Assembly (NCBI GenBank): GCA_015066515.1 | Contig: SVOH01000001.1 | Span: 124,001-188,000, forward strand | From: Oscillospiraceae bacterium | GTDB lineage: Bacteria > Bacillota > Clostridia > Oscillospirales > Acutalibacteraceae | Length of the DNA stretch: 64,000 nucleotides | Reading direction: 5' to 3' | Part shown: one piece after another, positions 39,519-50,056 of the stretch | How the letters are laid out: the number at the start of each line of letters is the position of its first letter | Numbering within the stretch: the stretch's first letter is position 1 | Notes under the pieces: model-generated | Told to the model about the DNA's origin: nothing | The model's input: the letters and a program-made list of their open reading frames with translations, nothing else | Databases searched by the model: none | Made by a program: the position numbers and the translations under genes

Positions 39519-41349
39519 AGCAAACACCCCTTCCGTAAGAATTAGCACCACAGCCGGCGCATTGTTCTCGGCAATTGGGCGTAGTGCGTTCTGCGTGAGC
39601 TGCCATATTTTCGCGAATTAAAAATTCTTTGGTAATGCGATAATCAAGATGCTCCCAAGGGGTTATTTCGTCAAAACTGCGGGTGCGGTTAGCGTAAAAA
39701 GAGGGATTTATATTACATTCGTCAAATGCTTCGAGCCATTTTTCAAGCTCAAAACACTCATCCCAACCGTCAAATCCACAACCTTTTTTGTACGCTGCAT
39801 AGATTACGGCACCAAGACGTCGGTCACCTCGGGCAAAAACGCCCTCTAAAAAGCTAGTCTTGTTTTCGTGATAGTTAAAGGTGATTTTTTTGCTCTTTAT
39901 ACTGTCTTTAAGCAGCATTTGTTTTCTAATCATCTCTTCACGGGTGATTTGCGGCTCAAATTGGAATGGTGTGTGTGGCTTTGGCACAAAGTTTGCGACA
40001 CTTATCGATACGTTAACTGCTTTGCCCTTTGGTTTTTCGGGTAGCGAGTAATAAAGGTCGACTATTTTTTGAGCAAGCTCGGCAATGCCTACAATATCCT
40101 CATCGGTCTCGGTAGGAAGTCCCATCATAAAGTAAAGCTTTACCGCTGTATATCCGCCACGAAATGCCGTAGCGCAGGTAGTGAGTATATCGTCCTCGGT
40201 AATGTTTTTGTTTATAACATCACGAAGACGCTGAGTACCCGCCTCGGGCGCAAAGGTTAGACCACTTTTTTTAAGTCGGTTTATTTTTTGCATCAATTCT
40301 TCGCTGAAATTATCTATACGAAGCGATGGTAGAGAGAGGCTGATTTTATCACACTCGGTCCAGCTTAGCATTTCGTCGAGCATTTCTTCAAGATGAGTAT
40401 AATCGCTTGTTGACAAACTCGAAAGTGACATCTCATCAAAGCCTGTATTTTTACAAAGCGCACGAGCTTGTCGGTTTACAACCGAGGCGCTTTTTTCGCG
40501 TACGGGGCGATATATATAACCCGCTTGGCAAAAACGACACCCACGTATGCAACCGCGAAAAACCTCTTGTACTGCGCGGTCGTGTACTGCCTCAATAAAA
40601 GGTACTACAAATCGGTCTGGGTAATAGGTTTCATCAAGATTTTCTTCAATACGCTTTTCAATAACTGCGGGGGCGTCACCTTTGGGTGTTATAGCCGCAA
40701 TAGTGCCATCTTCATTATACGAAAAATCATAAAGTGAAGGTACATACACACCTTGTATTTTAGCGGCTTCACGTAAAAATTCGGCCTTGGTTTTGCCGTC
40801 GTTTTTCATCTTTTTGTAAAGGTCAATAACTTGGAGGTCAACCTTTTCGCCCTCGCCTAAAAAGAACATATCTATAAAATCAGCCAACGGCTCGGGATTA
40901 CACGTACAAGGACCGCCCGCTACAATTATGGGGTAAGATTCGTCACGATCGCTTGACCTTAGCGGAATACCACCGAGATCTAACATAGTTAAAATATTTG
41001 TGTACGATAATTCATACTGAAGCGTAAAGCCTACAAAATCAAAGTCACGTATCGAATCGCGGCTTTCAAGTGCGTAAAGTGGAATATCGTTTTCGCGCAT
41101 AACCTTTTGGGCATCTATCCAAGGTGCAAAAACACGCTCGCACCAGATATCCTCGCGCGAGTTAAAGAGTGAATATAATATTTTCATACCGAGATGACTC
41201 ATACCGATTTCATAGGTGTCGGGGAAACAAAAGGCAAATCTAACATCAATTTTTGATTTGTCTTTTATAACCTCGTTTACCTCGCCGCCTGAATATCGCC
41301 CCGGTTTTTGTACTGTAAGAAGCAGTTGTTCTAATCGTTTATTGTCCAT
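39505..41349 (-). CDS. TIGR03960-type radical SAM protein
   Basis: A 614-residue protein: an N-terminal B12-binding-like region (FCFPDTYEIGMSHLGMKILY, then GGPCTCNPEPLADF), then a radical SAM core with CIRGCRFCQAGYIYRP (CxxxCxxC 4Fe-4S motif) and TFAPEAGTQRLR, and a C-terminal cysteine cluster (NCREQCAGCGANSYGRGVC). It presumably modifies RNA or another macromolecule together with the DUF2344 protein. Substrate unknown. Confidence 0.85.
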   Translation of the reverse strand: MDNKRLEQLLLTVQKPGRYSGGEVNEVIKDKSKIDVRFAFCFPDTYEIGMSHLGMKILYSLFNSREDIWCERVFAPWIDAQKVMRENDIPLYALESRDSIRDFDFVGFTLQYELSYTNILTMLDLGGIPLRSSDRDESYPIIVAGGPCTCNPEPLADFIDMFFLGEGEKVDLQVIDLYKKMKNDGKTKAEFLREAAKIQGVYVPSLYDFSYNEDGTIAAITPKGDAPAVIEKRIEENLDETYYPDRFVVPFIEAVHDRAVQEVFRGCIRGCRFCQAGYIYRPVREKSASVVNRQARALCKNTGFDEMSLSSLSTSDYTHLEEMLDEMLSWTECDKISLSLPSLRIDNFSEELMQKINRLKKSGLTFAPEAGTQRLRDVINKNITEDDILTTCATAFRGGYTAVKLYFMMGLPTETDEDIVGIAELAQKIVDLYYSLPEKPKGKAVNVSISVANFVPKPHTPFQFEPQITREEMIRKQMLLKDSIKSKKITFNYHENKTSFLEGVFARGDRRLGAVIYAAYKKGCGFDGWDECFELEKWLEAFDECNINPSFYANRTRSFDEITPWEHLDYRITKEFLIRENMAAHAERTTPNCREQCAGCGANSYGRGVCFEKR

Positions 41350-41509
41350 AATTTCACCAAATTTCGTTTGTTAAGTAAATGATACAATAAAAAGTCTTTG
41401 CTTGCAATCATTTTATTTAAAATTTAATTAAAAATATCTTTTATTTTGATAAGTATTGTGATATAATGCATTATGTATAAATATCTAGTAAAAGGGGGCG
41501 TATGCCATA

Positions 41510-42820
41510 ATGGTAAAAAAGATGCTTGCAATAATTATTGCATTGTTTATATGCGTGTTATTTACGGGTTGCGATATTATTGATAATACCAAAGATATGG
41601 TATCTCCGCCCGAACTCACGGGTGATATGTCGCCTATTGCCGACGCCCTTTATAAAAGCGTTGGCACAAACTGTGACTTAAAATATCCGTCGGCAGGCGA
41701 CCGCCGTTCTGCCATAATTCAAGAAGATATTAATGGCGATGGTGTGTTTGAGGCATTTGTGTTTTATAGCACAAACGACGACGAAATGACAACAATGCAC
41801 ATAAACATAATTTGTCAGCGCGATGGTAAGTGGCGTTCGGTATCTGACCAGACTATAGTAGCAAACGGTGTTGAAATGGTTGATTTTTGTGACCTTGATA
41901 ACGATGGCGTTGAGGAAATACTTATAGGCTGGGAGGTAAACGGCAACAACGAAAAGCAATTGGGTGTGTTCACCTTTGATGAAGACACACTATCACAAAA
42001 ACTTTTACAGCCATACACTTCATTTATGTGCTGTGACCTTGACAGTAACGGAATAAGTGAGATATTTGTTCACTTGCTTAACACCGCCGAAAAGACCAAT
42101 AAGGCGATGATATATAACTACTTGAATGGTGAAATGGCGCAAACAGCAGGTTGCGTTATGGACGGTAGCGTAAAATCGGTAGAAAAACCAATTTTGTCCA
42201 CCCTATCAAACGGACAAAAGGCAATTTATATTGATGAAATAAAGGGAGTTGGTTCGGTAACAGAGGTGTTGTATGTTTTAAAGGGCGAGCTTATAAATCC
42301 ACTGCTTGACACAGATAACTCATTTGAAAACATACTCACTCTTCGTGCGGCATCACTCAAGATACAAGACATTAATTCTGACGGAATAATTGAAATTCCC
42401 GTAGCATCGGAATTGCCAAATGCCACCGACAGCGACGAAAAACTTTATTATACAAATTGGTGCTCATTTAACGGAGAAAAGCTGTCGGTAAAGCTTGTTA
42501 CACTTGTGAATACGGTTGACGGCTATTACCTTGCTGTTCCAAATTCAATGGTTGGTTATTTGGCCGTGCAAAAGGATATAGATAAGCACGAGCGAAAATT
42601 TTACCATTTTGATTCCAAGAATAATGTTTTGGGCAAATTGTTGTTCACGGTAACTGCAGTTGATGCAGATGATTGGGCAAGCAAAGAGTTTGATCATGGT
42701 AACAAGACCGAGGTTGCAAGAAATGACACAATGGTATTTGTAGTCGAGCTTGGCGAGGGCGCTTCGGCCTTTGCTATAACTATTGATTACATTAAAGACA
42801 CATTTAATTTTGTGAATTAA
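41510..42820 (+). CDS. Lipoprotein with FG-GAP/calcium-loop repeats
   Basis: A 436-residue predicted lipoprotein: signal peptide ending FTGC (Cys21). The exported part has at least four spaced loops of the Dx[DN]xDG type followed by a strand: DINGDGVFEAFV, DLDNDGVEEILIGW, DLDSNGISEIFVHL and DINSDGIIEIPVA. This pattern suggests an FG-GAP/VCBS-like beta-propeller binding calcium. It is directly upstream of a two-component system (14 bases), so it may sense an external signal for it. Confidence 0.75.
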   Translation: MVKKMLAIIIALFICVLFTGCDIIDNTKDMVSPPELTGDMSPIADALYKSVGTNCDLKYPSAGDRRSAIIQEDINGDGVFEAFVFYSTNDDEMTTMHINIICQRDGKWRSVSDQTIVANGVEMVDFCDLDNDGVEEILIGWEVNGNNEKQLGVFTFDEDTLSQKLLQPYTSFMCCDLDSNGISEIFVHLLNTAEKTNKAMIYNYLNGEMAQTAGCVMDGSVKSVEKPILSTLSNGQKAIYIDEIKGVGSVTEVLYVLKGELINPLLDTDNSFENILTLRAASLKIQDINSDGIIEIPVASELPNATDSDEKLYYTNWCSFNGEKLSVKLVTLVNTVDGYYLAVPNSMVGYLAVQKDIDKHERKFYHFDSKNNVLGKLLFTVTAVDADDWASKEFDHGNKTEVARNDTMVFVVELGEGASAFAITIDYIKDTFNFVN

Positions 42821-42834
42821 CGGAGGTGCCGCAG

Positions 42835-43545
42835 ATGAAAAGAATACTTATTGTAGAGGATGAAGTGGCTATCCGCGAGTTTGAGGCGATCAACCTTAAA
42901 CGCGTAGGCTACGAAACGGTAGAAGCAGGCAGCGGCGAAGAGGCGTTAGAAATTTATGACAATGACCCCGAGGGTTTTGATATAGCACTACTTGACGTTA
43001 TGATGCCGGGTATGGACGGATTTGCTCTTTGCAAAGAGCTTCGCAGCCGTTCGGATTCAATAGGCATAATAATGCTTACGGCAAAATCACAAGAGATGGA
43101 CAAAATAAGTGGACTAATGATTGGCGCTGACGACTACGTTACAAAGCCGTTTAGCCCTACCGAGCTACTCGCTCGTGTGGATTCACTTTATCGTCGAGTA
43201 AGCAAAAGTAAGCCCGGTGCCGTTACAAAGCCTTCTACACAGCTCGAATCAGGAAGATTTGTACTTGACTTGCGCTCGCGTACACTTTCAAAAGATGGCA
43301 AAAACATAGAGCTTACACAAATTGAATTTCAAATAATGGAGTATTTCTTTGCTAACCCTGATGAGCCGATTAGCAGATCGGTTATACTTCACAAAATTTG
43401 GGGCGATGCTTACTTTGGTGAAGAAAAAATTGTTGACGTTAATATTCGTCGTCTTCGTATGAAGATAGAGGAAGATGCATCTGACCCAAAATTTATAGTA
43501 ACCGTGTGGGGCATGGGCTATAAGTGGGATACAACAGCTAACTAA
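42835..43545 (+). CDS. OmpR/PhoB family response regulator
   Basis: 236 residues. The receiver domain shows ILIVEDE, the phosphorylated Asp54 in LLDVMMPGMDG, and TKPFSP. The C-terminal winged helix (SGRFVLDLRSRTLSKDGKNI ... VDVNIRRLRMKIE) binds DNA. The ATG at 42835 is preferred over the GTG at 42826 because the GGAGG site overlaps that GTG. It pairs with the histidine kinase at 43583. Confidence 0.94.
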   Translation: MKRILIVEDEVAIREFEAINLKRVGYETVEAGSGEEALEIYDNDPEGFDIALLDVMMPGMDGFALCKELRSRSDSIGIIMLTAKSQEMDKISGLMIGADDYVTKPFSPTELLARVDSLYRRVSKSKPGAVTKPSTQLESGRFVLDLRSRTLSKDGKNIELTQIEFQIMEYFFANPDEPISRSVILHKIWGDAYFGEEKIVDVNIRRLRMKIEEDASDPKFIVTVWGMGYKWDTTAN

Positions 43546-43582
43546 AGTAACACAAATTTATTAAGAAAGGTGGGATTGTACA

Positions 43583-45085
43583 GTGGATTTTAATTTACAT
43601 TTCAAAAGCATTGCTATGCGATGGCTTTTTAGGGTTTATTTGATTATTGCCTTGGCAGTAATTGCAATTGCTATAATTCTTTCAACCATTTTTACTACCC
43701 TTATATTCAATACTGTACAATCACAGGCCACCGACTATGCACAAGGGTTTGAAAACCTTTCATCAGCCGACAAAAACAGCTTTTACGACCTTGCAATTAG
43801 TCTTTCTGATGAATTTGAGCATAAGGATAAAATAGAGGTACAAATTATCGACAGCACAGGTAGAGTAATAGTTTCTACCACAGGCTTTCAGCCTTCCGAC
43901 GACGTATCGGTCGAGTATTCACGTGCGATTGCTGCTTCATCGGGAATGTCGATTTACCGCGGAAAAAACTCAGGCGGCGAGCAAATTATGGCAGGCACAC
44001 AAATCGTTTATGACTCTAAGGGCACGGCTTTGGGAGCGTATCGGTGGGTAACCTCTCTTAAATCGGCGTACAAAAGCATAGGTATTACTGTTATACTCAT
44101 AGTAGTTATTACATTGCTTGTTTTGGGGTTGTGTGCGTTATCCGGATTGTTTTTTATAAAGGCCATCGTTGTAAAACTGCGCGATATGGGCAATACTACC
44201 CGTAAAATTGCCGGCGGTGACTTTAAGGCGCGTATTGAGGTTTCAAGCAATGATGAATTAGGCGAACTTGGTCAAACCATTAACCATATGGCAAGCGAGC
44301 TCGAAACAGCCGAAACCATGAAAAACGATTTTATATCTTCGGTTTCTCACGAGCTTCGTACGCCGCTTACCGCTATACGCGGTTGGGGTGAGACGGCCAA
44401 AATGTCGCTCGGAACAGATGAGGATTTGGTTGCGCGTGGATTAGACGTAGTACTAAGTGAGGCCGACAGACTTTCGGGTCTTGTAGAAGATTTGCTCGAT
44501 TTTTCACGTATGCAGTCGGGTAGAATGATTGTAAACAATGTTCAGCCTATCGACGTATCTCATCTATTACTTACGGTATCAGATATGTACACCGAGCTTG
44601 CTGTAAAGCAGGGCATAGAACTTTCATATACGCCACCTGTACAAAGCTCAATCGTTATGGCAGACCCCGATCGATTAAAACAGGTATTTATTAACGTTAT
44701 TGACAACGCAGTTAAATATACCGAAAAAGGCGGTCTTGTGCTTGTGGCACAAACCAGAGAAGAGGGCTGTGTGCGTATAGTTGTTAAGGATACAGGCGTT
44801 GGTATTCCGGCAGAAGATATTGACCGAGTAAAAGAAAAATTCTTTAAATCAAATAAAACTGTTCGTGGTAGCGGTATTGGACTTGCCGTTGCTGATGAAA
44901 TAATTAAACAACATCAGGGACTTTTGTTTATTGAATCTACTGAGGGTGTAGGAACAACTGTTACCATAGTATTGCCTTTATATGAACCTGAAGAAGAGCA
45001 AGCACCGACAGAAGAAATAATTGAGCCACTTGAAAATGAACAACAGTCGCTTCCTATCGACGAATCAGAGGAAAATAACACGTAA
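43583..45085 (+). CDS. Membrane sensor histidine kinase
   Basis: 500 residues. Membrane segment 1 (~12-35), an external sensing region (~36-165), membrane segment 2 (~168-192), HAMP (~193-245), HisKA with the phosphorylated H256 in SSVSHELRTPL, and HATPase_c with NVIDNAVKYT, DTGVGIP and GSGIGLAV. The tail (~470-500) is acidic. The start is GTG at 43583 with GAAAGGTGGG upstream. It works with the adjacent regulator; the external lipoprotein at 41510 is a candidate input partner. Confidence 0.93.
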   Translation: MDFNLHFKSIAMRWLFRVYLIIALAVIAIAIILSTIFTTLIFNTVQSQATDYAQGFENLSSADKNSFYDLAISLSDEFEHKDKIEVQIIDSTGRVIVSTTGFQPSDDVSVEYSRAIAASSGMSIYRGKNSGGEQIMAGTQIVYDSKGTALGAYRWVTSLKSAYKSIGITVILIVVITLLVLGLCALSGLFFIKAIVVKLRDMGNTTRKIAGGDFKARIEVSSNDELGELGQTINHMASELETAETMKNDFISSVSHELRTPLTAIRGWGETAKMSLGTDEDLVARGLDVVLSEADRLSGLVEDLLDFSRMQSGRMIVNNVQPIDVSHLLLTVSDMYTELAVKQGIELSYTPPVQSSIVMADPDRLKQVFINVIDNAVKYTEKGGLVLVAQTREEGCVRIVVKDTGVGIPAEDIDRVKEKFFKSNKTVRGSGIGLAVADEIIKQHQGLLFIESTEGVGTTVTIVLPLYEPEEEQAPTEEIIEPLENEQQSLPIDESEENNT

Positions 45086-45098
45086 GGAGATATTTAAT

Positions 45099-46091
45099 TT
45101 GGCAAAGTACACATCCATCGGCGGTCAGGCACTTATTGAAGGAATAATGATGAAAAACCCTCAAAAAAAGACAGCGCTTGCCGTACGAAAACCAGATAAA
45201 ACCATCGATATTAGTTTTGTAAATGATAAAAGCATAAAGGACAAATTCCCTATACTTAAGTTACCCGTGCTTCGAGGAGTGGTAACCTATATCGAAACTA
45301 TGATACAGGGCTACAAGGCTATGATGAAATCGGCAGACATTTCGGGATTTACCGACTTAGAAGAAGGTAAACCCCAAGATCCCAAAAAAGAGTCGGCGAT
45401 TACGGCCATTGTTATGACAATAGGCTCAGTGCTTGGTATTGCACTAGCGGTAGTGCTTTTTATGGGTGTTCCGCGTTATGCCGTAGCTGGTATAGAATGG
45501 CTTATAGGCACACCTTTTTCAAAGATTGTGCGTTCTAGCATAGAGCAGCTCATTAAACTTGCGGTTTTAGTTGCATATATGTGGGGAATATCTTTTATGA
45601 AAGACATACACCGCGTATTCGCCTATCACGGTGCCGAGCACAAAACAATATTTTGTTATGAAGCAGGTTTACCCCTTACTGTAGAAAACGTAAAAAAACA
45701 GAGCCGTTTTCACCCGCGCTGCGGAACATCATTTCTTATTCTTATGATCTTGGTTAGTATGATAGTATCTACCGTAGTTCAGATGATTTTTCCAAGCGTG
45801 TATGACATACCTTGGCTTTGGATAATAGCAAAAATTTTAATGCTGCCAATAATATGCGGTATTGGCTATGAGGTGCTTAAAATATGTGGTAAATACGATA
45901 ACGTAATTACTAAGATTATATCGGCTCCGGGTATGTGGATGCAGCGCATTACTACAAAAGAACCCGAAGATGATATGATAGAGATTGCTATAGCGGCGCT
46001 TAAAGCATGTGACGAAATAGAAGACGAGCCTGCCGTAGAAGCAACAGAACAAGCAACAGAGGAAGAAACACAAAACGATGACAATATTTGA
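45099..46091 (+). CDS. DUF1385 family membrane protein (YqhQ-like)
   Basis: 330 residues. It begins with YTSIGGQALIEGIMMKNPQK, the DUF1385 signature, has about four membrane segments and the conserved HGAEHKTIFCYE histidine/cysteine motif. The function is unknown, but the gene usually sits beside prmC/prfA in Firmicutes, as here. The start is TTG at 45099 with AAGGAGA at 45084-45090. It overlaps prmC by 14 bases. Confidence 0.85.
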   Translation: MAKYTSIGGQALIEGIMMKNPQKKTALAVRKPDKTIDISFVNDKSIKDKFPILKLPVLRGVVTYIETMIQGYKAMMKSADISGFTDLEEGKPQDPKKESAITAIVMTIGSVLGIALAVVLFMGVPRYAVAGIEWLIGTPFSKIVRSSIEQLIKLAVLVAYMWGISFMKDIHRVFAYHGAEHKTIFCYEAGLPLTVENVKKQSRFHPRCGTSFLILMILVSMIVSTVVQMIFPSVYDIPWLWIIAKILMLPIICGIGYEVLKICGKYDNVITKIISAPGMWMQRITTKEPEDDMIEIAIAALKACDEIEDEPAVEATEQATEEETQNDDNI

Positions 46092-46923
46092 GGCATATAA
46101 CGACTGTAAAAAACAGTTGCAAGCGGCGGGAATTGAGGACTATGTGTTTGAATCAAAATGTATTATAAGGCACATAACCGGTTATACAAATGCACAAATC
46201 CTTACAAAATATACTCAACCGCTTAACGAATTTCAGCAAAACAATCTTACTGCAATAATAAAGCAACGTCTTATAAGATACCCATTACAATACATAATAG
46301 GCAAATGGAGCTTTTTTGGTCGCGAATATTATGTAGGACCCGGCGTACTTATACCACGTAGCGACACCGAAACGCTTATTGACGTTTGTCTTGAAAGTAT
46401 AAAGGACAAACCTTATGCACGTGTGCTCGACCTATGTGCAGGATCAGGCTGTATAGGAATAACCGTAAAGGGCGAATGCCCCGAAACTGATGTTACCTTG
46501 GTCGAGAAATTTGACGAGGCATTAAGCTTTACAAATAAAAACGCAAAATACAACAATATCGATGTTAAAATTGTAAAGGGTGACGTGCTTAAAACCGAGG
46601 GTGCTGACGGATTTTATGATTTAATTGTAAGCAATCCGCCATATATAACCGACACAGATATGAATACCCTACAGCCCGAGGTTAAGTTTGAGCCTGCTAC
46701 CGCACTTGAGGGTGGTAGTGACGGACTAACGTTTTATCGTCACATTGCAAAGGAATATAAAAAGCACCTTGCACCAAACGGAGTTTTGGCATTTGAAGTT
46801 GGCATAAATCAGGCAGGTATGGTTGCCGACATAATGAAAGAAAACGGATATGTAAATATTGATGTTCGCAAGGATTACGGTGAGATTGACAGGGTGGTTT
46901 TTGGGACAGCGATTCAGATATAA
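46078..46923 (+). CDS. prmC: Release factor glutamine methyltransferase
   Basis: 281 residues. It methylates the GGQ glutamine of release factors. The N-terminal helical domain is followed by the SAM-binding LDLCAGSGCIGI and the catalytic NPPYI. GVLIPRSDTE is the family linker motif. The start overlaps the DUF1385 gene, so it is coupled to it. The release factor gene prfA is not adjacent here. Confidence 0.94.
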   Translation: MTIFEAYNDCKKQLQAAGIEDYVFESKCIIRHITGYTNAQILTKYTQPLNEFQQNNLTAIIKQRLIRYPLQYIIGKWSFFGREYYVGPGVLIPRSDTETLIDVCLESIKDKPYARVLDLCAGSGCIGITVKGECPETDVTLVEKFDEALSFTNKNAKYNNIDVKIVKGDVLKTEGADGFYDLIVSNPPYITDTDMNTLQPEVKFEPATALEGGSDGLTFYRHIAKEYKKHLAPNGVLAFEVGINQAGMVADIMKENGYVNIDVRKDYGEIDRVVFGTAIQI

Positions 46924-46956
46924 TATAACCAAATAAATTATTTGGAGGAAATAAAA

Positions 46957-48108
46957 ATGGCAAAAGAAAAACAAACAAAATCAGTTGGAACCGACAAATC
47001 TGCAGAGGGCAGAGAAAAAGCGTTGCAAACCGCAATGGCTCAAATAGAAAAGCAGTACGGCAAGGGCGCAGTTATGCTCCTTGGCGAAAATGCCGCAATG
47101 AACGTAGAGCATATTAAAACGGGCTCAATGGCGCTTGATATGGCGCTTGGTATCGGCGGTATTCCAAGAGGCAGAATTATTGAAATTTACGGGCCTGAAT
47201 CTTCGGGTAAAACTACACTTGCGCTTCACTGTGTGGCCGAGGCTCAAAAGCAAGGTGGCACCGCCGCGTTTATCGACGTTGAGCATGCACTTGACCCAGT
47301 ATATGCCGCAGCACTTGGTGTAGATATTGACAGTCTTTTGGTTTCTCAGCCCGACAGCGGCGAGCAGGCACTAGAAATTGCTGAAGCTCTCGTTCGTTCA
47401 GGTGCTATTGATATTATCGTTGTTGACTCGGTTGCGGCACTTACCACACGCGCTGAAATCGAGGGCGAGATGGGTGATAACCACGTAGGCCAGTTGGCAC
47501 GACTTATGTCACAGGCAATGCGCAAGCTTACAGGCGCTCTTTCAAAATCAAATTGTAGCGCAATCTTTATTAACCAGTTGCGTGAAAAAATCGGCGTTAT
47601 GTACGGTAACCCCGAAACCACAACAGGCGGTCGCGCGCTCAAGTTTTATTCAAGCGTTCGTATAGATGTTCGCAAGATTGAAACACTTAAAAACGGTAGC
47701 GAAATTATTGGTTCACGTACACGTGCAAAGGTTGTTAAAAACAAGGTAGCACCACCTTTCCGTGAGGCTGAATTTGATGTAATCTACGGCAAAGGAATTT
47801 CAAAGGTTGGAGAAATTGTTGATATGGGTCTCGAGCTCGAAGTGCTCAAGCGTTCGGGCGCGTGGTTCTACTATGGAGAAACCCGTATTGGTCAGGGCCG
47901 TGACAACGTAAAACAGCTTTTGGAGGACAATCCCGAATTTGCGGCAGAAATTGAAGAAAAGGTTCGTGAGCGCTACGCTGAAATTATGAGTGCGAAGGGC
48001 AAAAAAGAAAAGCCTGCCGAAGAGCCTGTTATTATGCCTGTAGAGGCTGAACCCGTAACAGAAATTAAGCACAAAAAGGTAAATATTGATATAGCGGTTG
48101 ACGACTAA
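46957..48108 (+). CDS. recA: Recombinase RecA
   Basis: 383 residues. Walker [10 protein letters not shown], the catalytic-Glu region [11 protein letters not shown], the DNA loop [20 protein letters not shown] and [15 protein letters not shown] are standard. The protein forms filaments for recombination and SOS induction. A start at 46957 fits TTGGAGGAA upstream; an in-frame TTG at 46942 is part of that site. The stop overlaps the recX start as TAATG. Confidence 0.98.
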   Translation: MAKEKQTKSVGTDKSAEGREKALQTAMAQIEKQYGKGAVMLLGENAAMNVEHIKTGSMALDMALGIGGIPRGRIIEIYGPESSGKTTLALHCVAEAQKQGGTAAFIDVEHALDPVYAAALGVDIDSLLVSQPDSGEQALEIAEALVRSGAIDIIVVDSVAALTTRAEIEGEMGDNHVGQLARLMSQAMRKLTGALSKSNCSAIFINQLREKIGVMYGNPETTTGGRALKFYSSVRIDVRKIETLKNGSEIIGSRTRAKVVKNKVAPPFREAEFDVIYGKGISKVGEIVDMGLELEVLKRSGAWFYYGETRIGQGRDNVKQLLEDNPEFAAEIEEKVRERYAEIMSAKGKKEKPAEEPVIMPVEAEPVTEIKHKKVNIDIAVDD

Positions 48109-48734
48109 TGAAAATTGTCGAGATAAAAAAAGACAAAAAGCATACCGTAAAGGTAAGCTTTGATAATGCAAAGGCATTTAATTTTGACCTTGATTATTGG
48201 AACAGTATATGTCTTCACGAAAATGACTGTATAGATGACGAAATGTTACAGCAGCATTTAAAGGAGTCGGACTACATTCGTGCAAAGGCAAGAGGTCTTT
48301 GGTTTTTGGACCGAGCCGATTACAGCGAAAAAACACTTTATCAAAAAATTGTTGCAGGCGGTATCAGTGGTACCGCCGCAGCAAGAGCCGTAGCAAGACT
48401 TAAAGAACTGGGTCTTGTAGATGACGAAAAATTAGCGCGGCGCTTAGCCGAGCAAATGTCATATTCCAATATATCAAAGCGTGAATCCTACGCAAAGTTA
48501 TATAACAAGGGAATACCTGCCTCTGTTATAAAGCTTGTGTTGGAAGATACCGAATTTGACGAGCTTTCACAAATACTTGCGATAATAGATAAAAAATATC
48601 GCACAAAAATGGATACAAAAGAAAATATACAAAAAGTGTATGCCGCGCTTATTCGCAAAGGTTTTTCGTACTCTGCGGTGCGCGACGCAATAAAAAAATA
48701 CACACAAGAGATTGAGTTTTACGAGGAAGACTGA
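48108..48734 (+). CDS. recX: RecA regulator RecX
   Basis: 208 residues, the three-helix-repeat regulator that modulates RecA filaments. Motifs such as LDRADYSEKTLYQKIV, LKELGLVDDEKLARRLAEQM and KGFSYSAVRDAI are typical. One-base overlap with recA (TAATG) and with rimO (TGATG) show tight translational coupling. Confidence 0.93.
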   Translation: MKIVEIKKDKKHTVKVSFDNAKAFNFDLDYWNSICLHENDCIDDEMLQQHLKESDYIRAKARGLWFLDRADYSEKTLYQKIVAGGISGTAAARAVARLKELGLVDDEKLARRLAEQMSYSNISKRESYAKLYNKGIPASVIKLVLEDTEFDELSQILAIIDKKYRTKMDTKENIQKVYAALIRKGFSYSAVRDAIKKYTQEIEFYEED

Positions 48735-50056
48735 TGTATAAAATTAGTATGGTGTCGCTTGGTTGTCCTAAAAATCAGGTTGACGCTGAACAGATGCTTT
48801 ATTCACTAAAGCAAGCAGGTTTCGAAATCGGCGTGCCCGAGGCAGAGGCCGATGCAATAATTATTAACACCTGTGGTTTTATCGAGGATGCAAAAAGCGA
48901 AGCGATAGAAAATATTCTCGAAGCGGCACAATATAAACGGGACGGTAACTGTAAAGCGGTTATCGTTACAGGCTGTCTTGCCGAGCGTTATCGTGACGAC
49001 GTTACTACCGAAATTCCCGAGGCCGACGTTTGCGTGGGGCTAGGCTCTAACGGCAATATTGCCGAGATTGTAAAAAATGCCATTGAGGGCAAGGCACAAA
49101 ACAGCTATGGCGAAAAAGAGGCTTTGGACCTAAACGGTAAGCGCATTTTAGGCGGATGGCCGTTTACTGCTTATCTTAAAATAGGTGATGGCTGTGATAA
49201 CTGTTGTACCTATTGCGCTATTCCAAAAATACGTGGTAGAATGCGTAGCCGCACCATAGAGGACTGCGTAGCCGAAGCAAAGGAATTAGCGCAAGGCGGA
49301 GTTCGTGAGCTTATTGTTGTAGCACAAGACACTACAGCCTACGGCACTGATATTTACGGTGAAAGCCGTCTTTGTGAATTGCTTGCAGAGCTTTGTAAAA
49401 TCGAGGGTATCGAGTGGATTAGAACGCTTTATACCTACCCCGAGCGTATTACTGATGAGCTTTTAGAGTTGCTTGCTCGCGAAGAAAAGCTTGTTAAATA
49501 TTTAGATATTCCTATTCAGCACGCTTGTGGTGAAATATTAAAACGAATGAACCGCCGTGGCGACAGTCAGTCGCTTTTGGCGCTTGTAAATAAAATTAGG
49601 GCTACGGTGCCAAACATTACTTTGCGCACGACCCTTATAACCGGTTTTCCGGGTGAAACCGAGCAACAATATGAAGAGCTTCACGACTTTGTGCGCAAGG
49701 CACAGTTTGACCGACTTGGCTGCTTTACCTACTCGGCAGAAGAGGGGACAATCGCGGCCGAAATGCCCGACCAAGTTGACCAGCAAGTAAAGCAAGACCG
49801 TGCCGAGCATATAATGGAAACTCAGCTTGATATAGCTTCGGTTAAGAACGAGGCAAAAATCGGCACAATACAGCGAGTGCTAATCGAGGGTTGGGACGAT
49901 TATATTAAATGTTATTACGGCCGCAGCGCCGCTGATGCCCCCGAAATAGATGGCAAGGTTTTCTTTATGGCAAAAGAATCGCTGGTAATTGGCGATTTTG
50001 TCGACGTTCAGATAAACGATATTATAGAATATGATTTGTTAGGAGAACAAATATGA
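48734..50056 (+). CDS. rimO: Ribosomal protein S12 methylthiotransferase RimO
   Basis: 440 residues. N-terminal MTTase domain with cysteines in VSLGCPKNQVD, NTCGFIEDAK and TGCLAERY; radical SAM core with GDGCDNCCTYCAIP (CxxxCxxC); C-terminal TRAM domain. It adds a methylthio group to an S12 aspartate. Ends overlapping pgsA (ATGA). Confidence 0.96.
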   Translation: MYKISMVSLGCPKNQVDAEQMLYSLKQAGFEIGVPEAEADAIIINTCGFIEDAKSEAIENILEAAQYKRDGNCKAVIVTGCLAERYRDDVTTEIPEADVCVGLGSNGNIAEIVKNAIEGKAQNSYGEKEALDLNGKRILGGWPFTAYLKIGDGCDNCCTYCAIPKIRGRMRSRTIEDCVAEAKELAQGGVRELIVVAQDTTAYGTDIYGESRLCELLAELCKIEGIEWIRTLYTYPERITDELLELLAREEKLVKYLDIPIQHACGEILKRMNRRGDSQSLLALVNKIRATVPNITLRTTLITGFPGETEQQYEELHDFVRKAQFDRLGCFTYSAEEGTIAAEMPDQVDQQVKQDRAEHIMETQLDIASVKNEAKIGTIQRVLIEGWDDYIKCYYGRSAADAPEIDGKVFFMAKESLVIGDFVDVQINDIIEYDLLGEQI

